Shown: positions 39,842-48,112 of the stretch, one piece after another | Layout: each line of letters begins with the position of its first letter | Position numbering within the stretch: the first letter of the stretch is position 1 | IMG/VR virus record: IMGVR_UViG_3300021197_000662 | Span: 1-59,826 of that record | Origin: a virus | Direction: 5' to 3' (one strand) | Length of the DNA: 59,826 bases | The notes under the pieces: generated by a model | What the model was told of the DNA's origin: nothing | The model's database searches: none | The model's input: the letters and a program-made list of their open reading frames with translations, nothing else | Translations under genes and position numbers: made by a program

Positions 39842-40918
39842 ATGCCTGTTAGAATTAAAAAGTTAAATCAAAAGGAAAAGATGCCTCTGCCGAAGTCGAA
39901 GCCTCGTCATGCAAATCCGAAGCATCCAATGAATACAGAGAAGACAAAGCCTTTGGGTAAAAAAGAAGGCGGGAAAATGCCTAAGCCAAAATCCATAAGC
40001 AAGGCCATGAAAGAGGTGTATTCAAAAAAACTAGATTCTGAAAATTTTCTTGCTCCAAAAAAGGGAACCCTAAAAGACCCTGCTAAGAACAGCAAGGCAC
40101 TTCAAAGAAGGGCTTTTAACAAAACCTTAAAGGAAAACCCTCAAGCAGTGAAAAGGTTAAATAAAATGAATAAAAAGGCCGAAGGTGGTAAACTTAAAAT
40201 GGTAGAGAAGGGTGGAAAGAAAGTCCCATTCTTTGCCGCAGATGGAGTAGGTAAAATGATGGGTGGTGGAATGGCTAAGAAAAGCATGGGTTATGCTAAA
40301 GGTGGCTCAGTAAAGGTTGGAGAAAAGGGAGCGGCAAAAACCCTTTCTCAAATTGCAAAACAAAATGGCGTTACATTAAAGGCTTTGCTGGGCGCTAATC
40401 CAAGCATTAAAAATGCCAATAAGATCCGCTTGGGTCAATCTATTAAGCTTCCCACTAACATGGCGGGGTCTAAGTCTTCTAATCCATATGCGGGAATAAA
40501 GCGCGGTCAAATGGCTGACATGGATGTTAAGAACAAGTCAGAAAAGCGTCAACGTACAGCGACTCGCTCAATGCAGAGTCAAGTTAAGCAAGGCGGCAGC
40601 AATATGACGCCAACGCCAAGCAAGGCAGCGGCCACTAAAGAAAGCAAGTCAGGACGCGCAGCAATGCTGGCTAAGGCTCGTAAGTTGCGTGATAGCAAAC
40701 AAGCTGCAAAGCCCACTGGGAAAACATTAGCAAACACACCTAAATCAGGCGCTGCCAAGGTCGCTGAAACTCGCATGGCTAGGCTTGCTAACAAAAACAA
40801 AACAGCCCGTAGAATGGGTGGTGGCTCCATGAAAAAAGTACAGGGGTACAAATCTGGTGGAGTTGTTCGTGGCGCTGGCGCTGCAACAAAAGGAAAGAGA
40901 TACGGTAGAGCTGGCTAA
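39842..40918 (+). CDS. Lys-rich virion protein with LysM domain
   Basis: The 358-residue protein has AGGAGG upstream. Flanks are highly basic and low in complexity (repeats with KKxxGG). Residues about 160-205 hold TLSQIAKQNGVTLKALLGAN and NKIRLGQSIKLP, a LysM peptidoglycan-binding domain. LysM domains bind N-acetylglucosamine chains, so the protein may touch the cell wall during infection or be delivered with DNA. The C-terminal quarter, RMGGGSMKKVQGYKSGGVVR, resembles the Gly-rich tails seen in the genes at 35822 and 36611. Confidence 0.7.
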   Translation: MPVRIKKLNQKEKMPLPKSKPRHANPKHPMNTEKTKPLGKKEGGKMPKPKSISKAMKEVYSKKLDSENFLAPKKGTLKDPAKNSKALQRRAFNKTLKENPQAVKRLNKMNKKAEGGKLKMVEKGGKKVPFFAADGVGKMMGGGMAKKSMGYAKGGSVKVGEKGAAKTLSQIAKQNGVTLKALLGANPSIKNANKIRLGQSIKLPTNMAGSKSSNPYAGIKRGQMADMDVKNKSEKRQRTATRSMQSQVKQGGSNMTPTPSKAAATKESKSGRAAMLAKARKLRDSKQAAKPTGKTLANTPKSGAAKVAETRMARLANKNKTARRMGGGSMKKVQGYKSGGVVRGAGAATKGKRYGRAG

Positions 40919-41667
40919 TGAGTTTTGCTAAGGGCAAATATGCGTTTGGGTACTGTGACAAGACAGGCTTTAGGTATGACCTAAAAGACCTTGTTGATGA
41001 GTTTAAGAACGGTGTCAAAACAGGAATGAGAGTCGGGATAGATGTGGTTGACCCAGATCATCCTCAAAACTTCTTGGGCCGTATGCGTATATTTGACCCA
41101 CAGTCTTTGCGTGATCCAAGGCCAGAACGGTTCAAGGAGTCTGTAACTATAACATTCCCAACGTTTGATGTTACGACATTGACTAGGGTTAATGTTGGGT
41201 TTGGCATTGGTAGGGCGGGCCAGCTTGTAGCTGATGGTACTGTTGGCCCTGTTGTTACAGTGACTCTTACAGGGGTTTCTGGAACAGGCGCTGTAGGCTC
41301 CTTAACACTGTCAACTGTGAATAACTACACAGTTACCGTTGCCTCTGGAACCAACTCATACGGAAGCGGAAACAAGTATTATGTTGCTGGCCTCTCAGGA
41401 GCCTCCCCAACTCTTACACTAAACGAAGGCTCTACATACAAGTTTGACCAGTCTGACAACAGTAATTCAAGTCATCCATTTAGGTTCTCCACAACAGCTA
41501 ATGGTACTCATGGAGGAGGATCACAGTACACAACCGGCGTAACAACAAGCGGTACTCCGGGTTCATCTGGGGCTTATACGCAGATCACAGTGGCTAGTGG
41601 AGCGCCTACACTGTATTATTACTGCACAAATCATAGCGGAATGGGTGGTCAGGCCAACACCCCGTAG
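40918..41667 (+). CDS. Tail/virion protein with C-terminal cupredoxin-like domain
   Basis: The 249-residue protein starts by overlapping the previous stop (TAATG). The first 85 residues (YAFGYCDKTGFRYDLKDLVD) form a domain seen in other marine short-tailed phage proteins. After a Ser/Thr/Gly-rich beta region, the C-terminal 90 residues contain SSHPFRFSTTANGTHGGG and YYYCTNHSGMGG. His186, Cys236, His239 and Met242 reproduce the four ligands of type-1 blue copper sites (C-x2-H-x2-M here). The fold is probably a cupredoxin-like sandwich used as a fibre or knob domain; whether it binds copper is untested. Confidence 0.7.
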   Translation: MSFAKGKYAFGYCDKTGFRYDLKDLVDEFKNGVKTGMRVGIDVVDPDHPQNFLGRMRIFDPQSLRDPRPERFKESVTITFPTFDVTTLTRVNVGFGIGRAGQLVADGTVGPVVTVTLTGVSGTGAVGSLTLSTVNNYTVTVASGTNSYGSGNKYYVAGLSGASPTLTLNEGSTYKFDQSDNSNSSHPFRFSTTANGTHGGGSQYTTGVTTSGTPGSSGAYTQITVASGAPTLYYYCTNHSGMGGQANTP

Positions 41668-41676
41668 GAGTATAAA

Positions 41677-42096
41677 ATGGCGATAAACACAGCACTGTGT
41701 ACAAGTTTCAAGAAAGAACTGTTTGAGGCGGTACACGACTTTACATCTGATACGTTCAAGATTGCTTTGTACAGCAGTAGCGCGTCACTAGATGCTGCTA
41801 CAACAGCATACAGCACATCAAATGAGATATCAGGAACTGGATACTCTGCGGGGGGAGTTACGCTAAGCGTTGTAGCGCCAAGCATAGACGGGACCACGGG
41901 CTTGGTTGATTTTGGTAATCCGTCTTGGTCAAACGCTACGTTCTCTACAAGTGGAGCATTAATATACAATTCCAGTAAATCGAACAAAGCTGTTGCCGTC
42001 TATTCATTTGGTTCAAACCAAAGCGTTAGTTCAGCGAACTTTAATATAACGATGCCAGCAGCGGCAGCGGGAACTGCGATAGTCAGGATTAACTAA
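41677..42096 (+). CDS. Putative tail structural protein
   Basis: The 139-residue protein has TAGGAGTATAAA upstream. It begins AINTALCTSFKKELFEAVHD, then a beta-rich section with Ser/Thr/Gly. Similar proteins lie in tail gene clusters of marine phages, from memory. No enzymatic motif is seen. Its stop overlaps the next gene's start. Confidence 0.6.
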   Translation: MAINTALCTSFKKELFEAVHDFTSDTFKIALYSSSASLDAATTAYSTSNEISGTGYSAGGVTLSVVAPSIDGTTGLVDFGNPSWSNATFSTSGALIYNSSKSNKAVAVYSFGSNQSVSSANFNITMPAAAAGTAIVRIN

Positions 42097-42773
42097 TGTC
42101 TTATACTTATGCCGAGTTAAAGCAAGCTATAAAAGACTTTACAGAGAATGACGAAACAGGGTTCGTAACTAACATCCCTGTCTTTATTCGTGCGGCAGAA
42201 GACAGAATAATAGTTAATGTTGATCTGGAGAACTTTCGCAAGAATGCCACATCAGCTCTTACTCAAGGTAATGAGTACCTATCAACACCCTCAGACTTCT
42301 TGGCTCCCTTTTCTTTGTTTGTCAGCACTGCTGGCAAGCAGGGGTTTCTTCTTGAGAAAGATGTAAACTTTATGAGAGAGGCGTACCCAGACAGGACCGT
42401 CACAGGAACCCCTAAATACTATGGTTTCTTTGATGCAACTGCGACAGCCGCAGCGGGTCAGGTTCAGGCAAACTTCATATTAGGTCCGACACCGGATCAA
42501 GCATACACTGTGGAGCTTCACTACTATTACCGTCCAGCAAGCCTGACCGCTGGCGCAGACAATGAATATACATGGCTTAGCAAAAACGCTACAAACGCCC
42601 TTCTTTACGGTTCTCTAATAGAAGCGTATATTTACATGAAGGGTGAGCAGGATGTTATATCCATGTATGATGGGCGCTTCCAAGAAAGCCTATCAAGGTT
42701 AAAAGACCTCGCGGAAGCAAGAGAAAACGATGACGCATACAGGCAGGGTCTACCCACTAGACCTCGCACATAA
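42096..42773 (+). CDS. Second tail adaptor/tube-like protein
   Basis: The 225-residue product starts TYAELKQAIKDFTENDETGF, followed by FIRAAEDRIIVNVDLENFRK and LHYYYRPASLTAGADNEYTW. This pattern matches another class of podovirus adaptor/tail-tube A-like proteins. It forms a possible stacked connector with the product of 39163. Confidence 0.65.
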   Translation: MSYTYAELKQAIKDFTENDETGFVTNIPVFIRAAEDRIIVNVDLENFRKNATSALTQGNEYLSTPSDFLAPFSLFVSTAGKQGFLLEKDVNFMREAYPDRTVTGTPKYYGFFDATATAAAGQVQANFILGPTPDQAYTVELHYYYRPASLTAGADNEYTWLSKNATNALLYGSLIEAYIYMKGEQDVISMYDGRFQESLSRLKDLAEARENDDAYRQGLPTRPRT

Positions 42774-42783
42774 GGAGTAGAAG

Positions 42784-43833
42784 ATGGCAACATCAAATGC
42801 GGCAACCACATACTTGGAAAGACGAGTTCTTGACTTCTTGTTCAAGAATAATGCTCTTTCCTTTGCCACGCCGGGCAACAGCATATATGTAGGTTTAGCT
42901 ACCGCAGTAACAAGTGCTGAAAATAGTGCATTCACGGAAGTGAATATAACAACTCAAGACGCTAACTATACACGACAACAGGTAACGGCGGCTAACTGGA
43001 AACAGTCAAACACCACACTTGCTGTCAATGCTGGCGCTTCTGATACAGAGATTATCTTAACAGATGCTGAGGCTTTGCCTACATCAGGTGATATTGTTAT
43101 CAACCAAGAGATACTCACTTACACAGGCAAGGATGGAACAGCTACCGCTGACGCAAACGGAGCCGTTTCCAGTTCTACTAACGTAGCTGTTGATGGAAAC
43201 AATGGAACGCTTACAGTTGGTATGGTTGTGACTGGCACAGGAATATCTGGCACAGTTCGTATCGCCACTGTGACTAACCAGAACAACATCGTACTGTCAT
43301 CCGCTGTGACAATTGCTGATAACACTGCTCTGTCCTTTACAGGTGTTAATACGTTAACAGGGGTAAGTAGAGCGCAAGACGGAACTTCCGCCGCATCTCA
43401 CACCGCTGGAGCCACAGTTATCTGTGATTCTCAGAGAGTGATTAATGATGGCAATATTGAGTTTTCTCCATCTAGTGGAATCGCTAGCTACACAGTCACT
43501 CATGCGTTTGTTGCAGACAATAGCTTTTCACGGGCCACTGTAAACGGTGCTGTATCAAGCTCCGCTAACGTGGCGCTGGATGCAAACAGCGGGACTATTG
43601 CAGTCGGTGATGTTGTCACTGGAGTCGGGATAAGCGGGCTTGTTACAGTGCAGACTGTCACAAACCAGAATGCAATCGTTCTTAGCTCTGCTCAAAGCAT
43701 TTCTGATAATGTCGTGTTAAAGTTCGATGGTAGCAATACGTTGTTCCTAGGCGCTCTTGACGCATCAAAAACATTGGCTGTTGGTGACATCTTTAGGATC
43801 AACGCAAGCAACCTAAGCATTGAGCTGAAGTAA
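42784..43833 (+). CDS. Tail fibre-region protein with two inserted ~61-aa modules
   Basis: The 349-residue protein has AAGGAGTAGAAG upstream. It begins ATTYLERRVLDFLFKNNALS and contains EILTYTGKD and TLTGVSRAQDGTSAASHTAG segments that look like one domain. That domain is split by a 61-codon module (43156-43338). A second 61-codon module (43543-43725) splits the C-terminal LGALDASKT domain. The modules resemble one another and a third in the next gene. The product is probably a baseplate or fibre-base protein. Confidence 0.65.
   Translation: MATSNAATTYLERRVLDFLFKNNALSFATPGNSIYVGLATAVTSAENSAFTEVNITTQDANYTRQQVTAANWKQSNTTLAVNAGASDTEIILTDAEALPTSGDIVINQEILTYTGKDGTATADANGAVSSSTNVAVDGNNGTLTVGMVVTGTGISGTVRIATVTNQNNIVLSSAVTIADNTALSFTGVNTLTGVSRAQDGTSAASHTAGATVICDSQRVINDGNIEFSPSSGIASYTVTHAFVADNSFSRATVNGAVSSSANVALDANSGTIAVGDVVTGVGISGLVTVQTVTNQNAIVLSSAQSISDNVVLKFDGSNTLFLGALDASKTLAVGDIFRINASNLSIELK
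43156..43338 (+). repeat. Beta-module copy 1 in gene 42784
   Basis: 61 codons beginning Asn-Gly-Ala-Val-Ser-Ser, with TLTVGMVVTGTGISG near the middle and IVLSSAVTIADN near the end. It interrupts a domain whose halves (LTYTGKDGT and NTLTGVSRAQDG) lie on either side. Confidence 0.6.
43543..43725 (+). repeat. Beta-module copy 2 in gene 42784
   Basis: Again 61 codons beginning Asn-Gly-Ala-Val-Ser-Ser, with TIAVGDVVTGVGISG and IVLSSAQSISDN. It lies between ADNSFSRATV and NTLFLGALDASKT. Confidence 0.6.
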
Positions 43834-44414
43834 TGGCTCTTGTGATCAAAGATCGTGTTAAGGAAACCACGGCCACTACTGGCACGGGTGCTTACACCTT
43901 ATCTGGAGCAGTAAGTGGGTTTGAGGCTTTCTCTGAGATAGGGAACAGCAACACCACTTACTACGGCTGCTCCGATGGCACGAACTTTGAGGTTGGAATT
44001 GGAACATATACTTTGTCTGGCACAACACTGGCTAGGACTACGATATTAGAAAGCAGTAGCACAAAGATTACAGCACTCGTAAATGGCGCTGTGAGCGCCT
44101 CTACAGCCGTTACAGTTGATAATGTCTCTGGAGGTACTCTAACTGTGGGACAGCGCGTCAAAGGGACAGGAATCTCCGGCGTTGTGACTATTGCTACGGT
44201 GAATAGCCAGACAAGTATTGCTTTAAGTTCAGCAGTCACCTTGGCAGACAATGCGGCGCTTACATTAGGTGACGAGAAGATAAGCTGGTCGTCTGGTACT
44301 AGAACAATATTTTGTACGATGCCAGCAGAGAAGATGGTTTTCAAAGATGCAACTGGTGCAACTGGTTTTGCCACAGTAGACGATGCCACAGCCTTGGCAA
44401 TTGCACTTGGTTGA
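43833..44414 (+). CDS. Tail fibre-region protein with one inserted module
   Basis: The 193-residue protein overlaps the preceding stop (TAATGG). The N-terminal VIKDRVKETTATTGTGAYTL and the C-terminal ISWSSGTRTIFCTMPAEKMV belong to a widespread small marine-phage tail protein. Between LARTTILESSSTKI and KISWSSG lies a third copy of the ~61-residue beta-module (44082-44267). The host domain is known from tail clusters but has no enzymatic function that I know. Confidence 0.7.
   Translation: MALVIKDRVKETTATTGTGAYTLSGAVSGFEAFSEIGNSNTTYYGCSDGTNFEVGIGTYTLSGTTLARTTILESSSTKITALVNGAVSASTAVTVDNVSGGTLTVGQRVKGTGISGVVTIATVNSQTSIALSSAVTLADNAALTLGDEKISWSSGTRTIFCTMPAEKMVFKDATGATGFATVDDATALAIALG
44082..44267 (+). 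repeat. Beta-module copy 3 in gene 43833
   Basis: 62 codons beginning Asn-Gly-Ala-Val-Ser-Ala, with TLTVGQRVKGTGISG and IALSSAVTLADN. It is homologous to the two copies in gene 42784 but sits in a different host protein. Confidence 0.6.
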
Positions 44415-44426
44415 TAGGAGAGATTA

Positions 44427-44783
44427 ATGGCAAACACATTCAAACTGATAACTAGAGATGTAGCACCAAACGCCGCAGGAACGCCTGAAACTTTGTACAC
44501 TGTCCAAACAGGAAGCACTATTGTTATCCTTGGCTTAACACTTACTAACGTCCACACCTCGCAGATAACATCTTCAGTCACATTAGTCAGCACAACAACT
44601 CAGACGAATCAAACGCAAAACACCACGGCGCATCTTTGCAAAGACATACCAATACCTGTTGGAAGCAGTTTTGAATTAATGGCGGGGAACAAGATTATTG
44701 CGAATGTTGGAGATATTATAAAGATAGACGCAAGCGTTGCGGACAAGGTGAGCGTGACCATGAGTTATATGGAGATTACCTAA
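44427..44783 (+). CDS. Small tail-region protein
   Basis: The 118-residue product has AGGAGAGATTA upstream. It is beta-rich (GSTIVILGLTLTNVHTSQIT; NVGDIIKIDASVADKVSVTM). Similar proteins occur next to fibres in marine phages, from memory; a trimeric cap or decoration role is a guess. Confidence 0.55.
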   Translation: MANTFKLITRDVAPNAAGTPETLYTVQTGSTIVILGLTLTNVHTSQITSSVTLVSTTTQTNQTQNTTAHLCKDIPIPVGSSFELMAGNKIIANVGDIIKIDASVADKVSVTMSYMEIT

Positions 44784-45232
44784 TGCCATATATAGGTGAG
44801 CAGCTTGCTACTAATTATCAGTCAATACCAGCAGTACAGAGATTTAATGGTGACGGTAGTGATACAACTTTCACTTTAAATACTGCGGTTAGCTCCGTGC
44901 AGGATGTACTGGTGTCAGTCGATGGTGTCGTACAGGACACAGCCGCCTACACTATTCCTGATGGTACTACGCTAACTTTTACAGCCGCGCCTTCTTCCGG
45001 GACGGGAAATATCTTTGTTAATTACAACGCTCCTCAAGTAGGCACTGTCACACCAGCCGCCGAGAACAAGGGTAATTTCAAGGCTGGTGGCTTGTTCCGT
45101 GTCAACGCACAATCTCTCACAGCAAATACAACCATTTTAGCTACAGAGAACGCCAACGTAACTGGACCGTTTACTGTGGCTAGTGGTGTTACATTAACCG
45201 TTGAAAGCGGTGGGACATTGGTGACGCTATGA
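44783..45232 (+). CDS. Fibre-like protein with beta-module
   Basis: The 149-residue protein starts by overlapping the previous stop. Its N-terminus PYIGEQLATNYQSIPAVQRF recurs in the gene at 48113 (PYIG...). The middle VQDVLVSVDGVVQDTAAYTI is the VSVDGVxQ module common in marine phage fibres, and the C-terminal TLTVESGGTLVTL is strand-like. It may be a separate fibre subunit. Confidence 0.6.
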   Translation: MPYIGEQLATNYQSIPAVQRFNGDGSDTTFTLNTAVSSVQDVLVSVDGVVQDTAAYTIPDGTTLTFTAAPSSGTGNIFVNYNAPQVGTVTPAAENKGNFKAGGLFRVNAQSLTANTTILATENANVTGPFTVASGVTLTVESGGTLVTL

Positions 45233-45615
45233 GTACATTAAAAGCAGATACCATTCAGAGTACAGGCGGTGGTGCGGTTACGCTGACTAAGCAAGCAGCA
45301 GCAAAAGTTACTTTTAACATGAACTTGCGAAGCAGCACTACAATGGATATTGCTACTAATGCAATTTCTACAGAGTGCCTAAATATTTCTAGCGGAACGG
45401 ATGCTGGAACTGGCCTTGCGCGGGGCAACCTAACCAACGCGATGCAGAACAAACAGTACATCTGGACTGAAGGCACACTTGCGGCAAACAACACACACAA
45501 CCTTGATGTTGGGGTTGCAACGACAAGTCTTATTCCTTTTCAAGGGCATGACGCAGACAGCGGTAGTGACAGCGATTTGATTGGTTGTTCAGCAGTATTT
45601 GGAGACCTAGCATGA
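45229..45615 (+). CDS. GDLA-family small fibre protein, copy 1
   Basis: The 128-residue protein overlaps the previous gene by four bases. It begins STLKADTIQSTGGGAVTLTK, and a C-terminal AVFGDLA closes it. The start motif (LKADTIQ/LKVDT) is standard for marine phage fibre modules, and the C-terminal tetrapeptide is shared by five further genes. Its codons carry GGAGAC ahead of the next ATG (45612), which overlaps its stop as ATGA. Confidence 0.65.
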   Translation: MSTLKADTIQSTGGGAVTLTKQAAAKVTFNMNLRSSTTMDIATNAISTECLNISSGTDAGTGLARGNLTNAMQNKQYIWTEGTLAANNTHNLDVGVATTSLIPFQGHDADSGSDSDLIGCSAVFGDLA

Positions 45616-46055
45616 GTAAGATACAGGTAACAAATATCAATGACCTGTCTGACAATGCGTCTTTAGTTACAGATAATGGCGGTATCAAAACTGACAAACT
45701 GACAGGCAAGACTGCGGCTGCAAGCGTGACTGTTACTGATGGCTCTGTAACAATGAAACTACAAGACGGCTTGGCAGTAGTAGGAATTTACTATGACCTT
45801 ACTAATAATACTAATCAACAATCATGGAATGTAGCCAGCGTCACAGACCACGGCACTGGAAATCAGCAGATATTTTATACAAACAATGTAACAGGTAACG
45901 CTATTTCTGTTTACATGGCATCTAATGGTTATCACGGCAATGGTGAAATATTTGGTAGCGGTTCAAACTCACATTATCAGAGAATAAGAGACTCAGGTGG
46001 GACTTTACAAGACAGCACGCAAACCTGTAGTTCGGTACACGGAGACCTCGCATAA
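45612..46055 (+). CDS. GDLA-family small fibre protein, copy 2
   Basis: The 147-residue protein starts at 45612 in the overlap with copy 1; an ATG nine codons upstream lies within copy 1 and is less likely. It begins SKIQVTNINDLSDNASLVTD and ends VHGDLA. The centre is Thr/Asn/Gly-rich and beta-like. It is probably one of several small receptor-contact proteins or fibre tips made from exchangeable cassettes. Confidence 0.6.
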   Translation: MSKIQVTNINDLSDNASLVTDNGGIKTDKLTGKTAAASVTVTDGSVTMKLQDGLAVVGIYYDLTNNTNQQSWNVASVTDHGTGNQQIFYTNNVTGNAISVYMASNGYHGNGEIFGSGSNSHYQRIRDSGGTLQDSTQTCSSVHGDLA

Positions 46056-46426
46056 TGGCACTAGGAAAGATAAAAGCAGATACCCTAGAACACAGCACCG
46101 CTGGGTCACTTGATACGCAGTATGTTGTGCAGGGTAGTGCGAAGGTTACTATTGCCGCTGATGAGGCTGCTGTTTTATTTAAATCACTTAACGTAAGCAG
46201 CGGAGTAGACGAAGGCACTGGAGATTATAAGTACAATCTGACGAATGCTCTCACCACAAATACTGCGGAGAATCCCACCGCAACTTGTGCGCTTGGGTAT
46301 CAGACTATTATAAGAGTAAAAACAGCGGATGCTACAACTAGTGTTGTAGATGTAGAAAGCATAAACACTAGTGCAAGTGCTACAAACGCAGACCAAGGAA
46401 TAGCAGTATTTGGAGACCTAGCATAA
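46055..46426 (+). CDS. GDLA-family small fibre protein, copy 3
   Basis: The 123-residue protein begins ALGKIKADTLEHSTAGSLDT and contains AKVTIAADEAAVLFKSLNVS, like copy 1, and ends AVFGDLA. The next gene (46426), of a different family, uses its embedded ribosome-binding site. Confidence 0.6.
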   Translation: MALGKIKADTLEHSTAGSLDTQYVVQGSAKVTIAADEAAVLFKSLNVSSGVDEGTGDYKYNLTNALTTNTAENPTATCALGYQTIIRVKTADATTSVVDVESINTSASATNADQGIAVFGDLA

Positions 46427-46902
46427 TGGAAACACCAGAATTTCAAGGCACACACCTATTTGACAGGCTATGTTGGGCAAAAGAAAACCTAGACGCTGTA
46501 CAGTCTGACTATCGTGTAGTGTACGAGGACAGCATAGACGAATGCGCTAAGATACTTGTGCCTGACCCTAACTGGATGGCTTGTGCGTTACAGGGCGGCA
46601 TCCTACCACCAGTACAGGTATACTGGGAACTAGCTAAAGATGAAGCAAAGCCTGACTTTGTAAAGCACACCAGAGGACACTTGCTACATAACACTGAGCC
46701 TGTTGAGGCTATGACCGAAGAACAGGCTATTGAGTATTTGATTATGAAGGATTGCCCACAGCATGTGTGGCGTGACTATGATAGCGGAAATAAGCCAAAG
46801 ATGGTAATATGCCGTAAGGAACAGCTTCCAGCTACAAGAGAGTGGCGAAATGCTTGGAAGATAAGTGAAGAACTAGCCACTGATGAAACCGTAGCCGCAT
46901 AG
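46426..46902 (+). CDS. Putative fibre-associated/assembly protein
   Basis: The 158-residue protein has no beta repeats. It is acidic and contains FDRLCWAKENLDAVQSDYRV, NWMACALQGGILPPVQVYWE and TREWRNAWKISE. Such non-fibre proteins between fibre genes are often assembly chaperones. The RKEQLPATREWRNAW segment resembles phage fibre assembly proteins at the level of impression. It starts in the TAATGG overlap with copy 3. Confidence 0.55.
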   Translation: METPEFQGTHLFDRLCWAKENLDAVQSDYRVVYEDSIDECAKILVPDPNWMACALQGGILPPVQVYWELAKDEAKPDFVKHTRGHLLHNTEPVEAMTEEQAIEYLIMKDCPQHVWRDYDSGNKPKMVICRKEQLPATREWRNAWKISEELATDETVAA

Positions 46903-46912
46903 GAGAAACCTC

Positions 46913-47284
46913 ATGGCAACAACATATATCGTAGACAAGGACGGTAATCAGATTGATGCTTCAACCGCTACCGTTCCATCTGACCGTCATTTTCGTGGAG
47001 CATGGACTTTGAGTGGTAAAGTCATTTCTGAGGACATGGCAGAAGCAAAAAAGATTTTTCAGAATAAAATTCGTGAAGTTCGCGCACCGCTGCTTGATGC
47101 AGAGGATGTCGTGTATATGAAAGCACTAGAGGCTGATGATGCTACTGCAAAGATCAACTCTGTAAATAAGAAGAAGGCATTGCGTGATGCACCAGCCGCT
47201 TCAGCGATTAGCGATGCAGATACAATCGCAAAGCTAAAGGCAGCTTGGGATACATCTGTGCTTGGTGATACCCCTTACGCATAA
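46913..47284 (+). CDS. Putative fibre assembly protein
   Basis: The 123-residue protein has TAGGAGAAACCTC upstream. It begins TTYIVDKDGNQIDASTATVP, then RAPLLDAEDVVYMKALEADD and a C-terminal helix. The pattern of an N-terminal beta part and Arg/Asp-rich helices resembles small tail-fibre assembly factors. A role in folding the neighbouring fibres is inferred. Confidence 0.5.
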   Translation: MATTYIVDKDGNQIDASTATVPSDRHFRGAWTLSGKVISEDMAEAKKIFQNKIREVRAPLLDAEDVVYMKALEADDATAKINSVNKKKALRDAPAASAISDADTIAKLKAAWDTSVLGDTPYA

Positions 47285-47295
47285 GGAGATAGACG

Positions 47296-47820
47296 GTGGC
47301 ATTAACTAAGATTGGCAAAGAGGGCATAACAGGCATATCTAATTCTGCTAATGCTACCGCTATTACGATTGATAGCAGTGGTCGCACTGCAATTCCTAAT
47401 CAACCATTGTTCGTTGCAGATTCACCTATTGTCGGCACTAGCGGCGCTGAAGCAGCTTCAAGTGTTCGTTATAAAAGATGGACAAATGTTTTATTTAACA
47501 TAGGAAGTCACTTTAACAATGCCTCTGGTGGAGGATTTTTTACAGCCCCTGTTGCTGGTAGATATTACATATTGATGAAAGCGGGCCACAAAGTAACCTA
47601 CAATGCGTGGTGTGGTATGTATCTTTATAAAAATAGCACAAACATATGCGTCTTCTGGGACCCGGTAGACTCAGCTACAAGTGGCACTTACAACTCAAAC
47701 AATGCAAACATACTCCTAGACCTTGCTGCGAATGACACTTGCGGGGTGGGTTATCACACCAGCTATTCTGACCTTTCGGCTAATTCTAACAACTTCATTA
47801 GCATTGGGCTTCTGCATTAA
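47296..47820 (+). CDS. C1q-like fibre tip protein
   Basis: The start is GTG at 47296 after AAGGAGATAGAC. The N-terminal ALTKIGKEGITGISNSANAT is a common marine phage fibre start. The C-terminal 120 residues (SGGGFFTAPVAGRYYILMKA; YLYKNSTNICVF) have the strand pattern of C1q/TNF-like jelly-roll trimers, which bind receptors. It is a likely receptor-contact protein. Confidence 0.65.
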   Translation: MALTKIGKEGITGISNSANATAITIDSSGRTAIPNQPLFVADSPIVGTSGAEAASSVRYKRWTNVLFNIGSHFNNASGGGFFTAPVAGRYYILMKAGHKVTYNAWCGMYLYKNSTNICVFWDPVDSATSGTYNSNNANILLDLAANDTCGVGYHTSYSDLSANSNNFISIGLLH

Positions 47821-47832
47821 AAGGATAAACAC

Positions 47833-48108
47833 ATGCCTTCAATCACGATAGAGTTAACAGACACTCAGTATAAGAGCTTAGAGTATGTCGCTCCAACTGT
47901 TCAAGTCTGGGCTGACAATGCTCTTCACAACCGCGCCCGTCTTGGTCAGGAAGAAATCATTGCCGCGTTAGTAGCACACTGTAACGAGAATGATATTGCT
48001 ATCGCCACAGGCGCTGATGCACAAGTGACACAAGCATTTGAGTTAGGTGTTGTTAAGACAGCAGCAAAACGAAACGAAGAATCAATGGCTAGTAGTTTGC
48101 CGGAGTAA
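47833..48108 (+). CDS. Small hypothetical protein in fibre array
   Basis: The 91-residue product begins PSITIELTDTQYKSLEYVAP, contains a NHRARLGQEEIIAAL-like helix (NRARLGQEEIIAAL) and ends SMASSLPE. It is acidic and alpha/beta. Similar small proteins accompany marine phage fibres, from memory. An assembly or stabilising role is possible. Confidence 0.55.
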   Translation: MPSITIELTDTQYKSLEYVAPTVQVWADNALHNRARLGQEEIIAALVAHCNENDIAIATGADAQVTQAFELGVVKTAAKRNEESMASSLPE

Positions 48109-48112
48109 TTAA

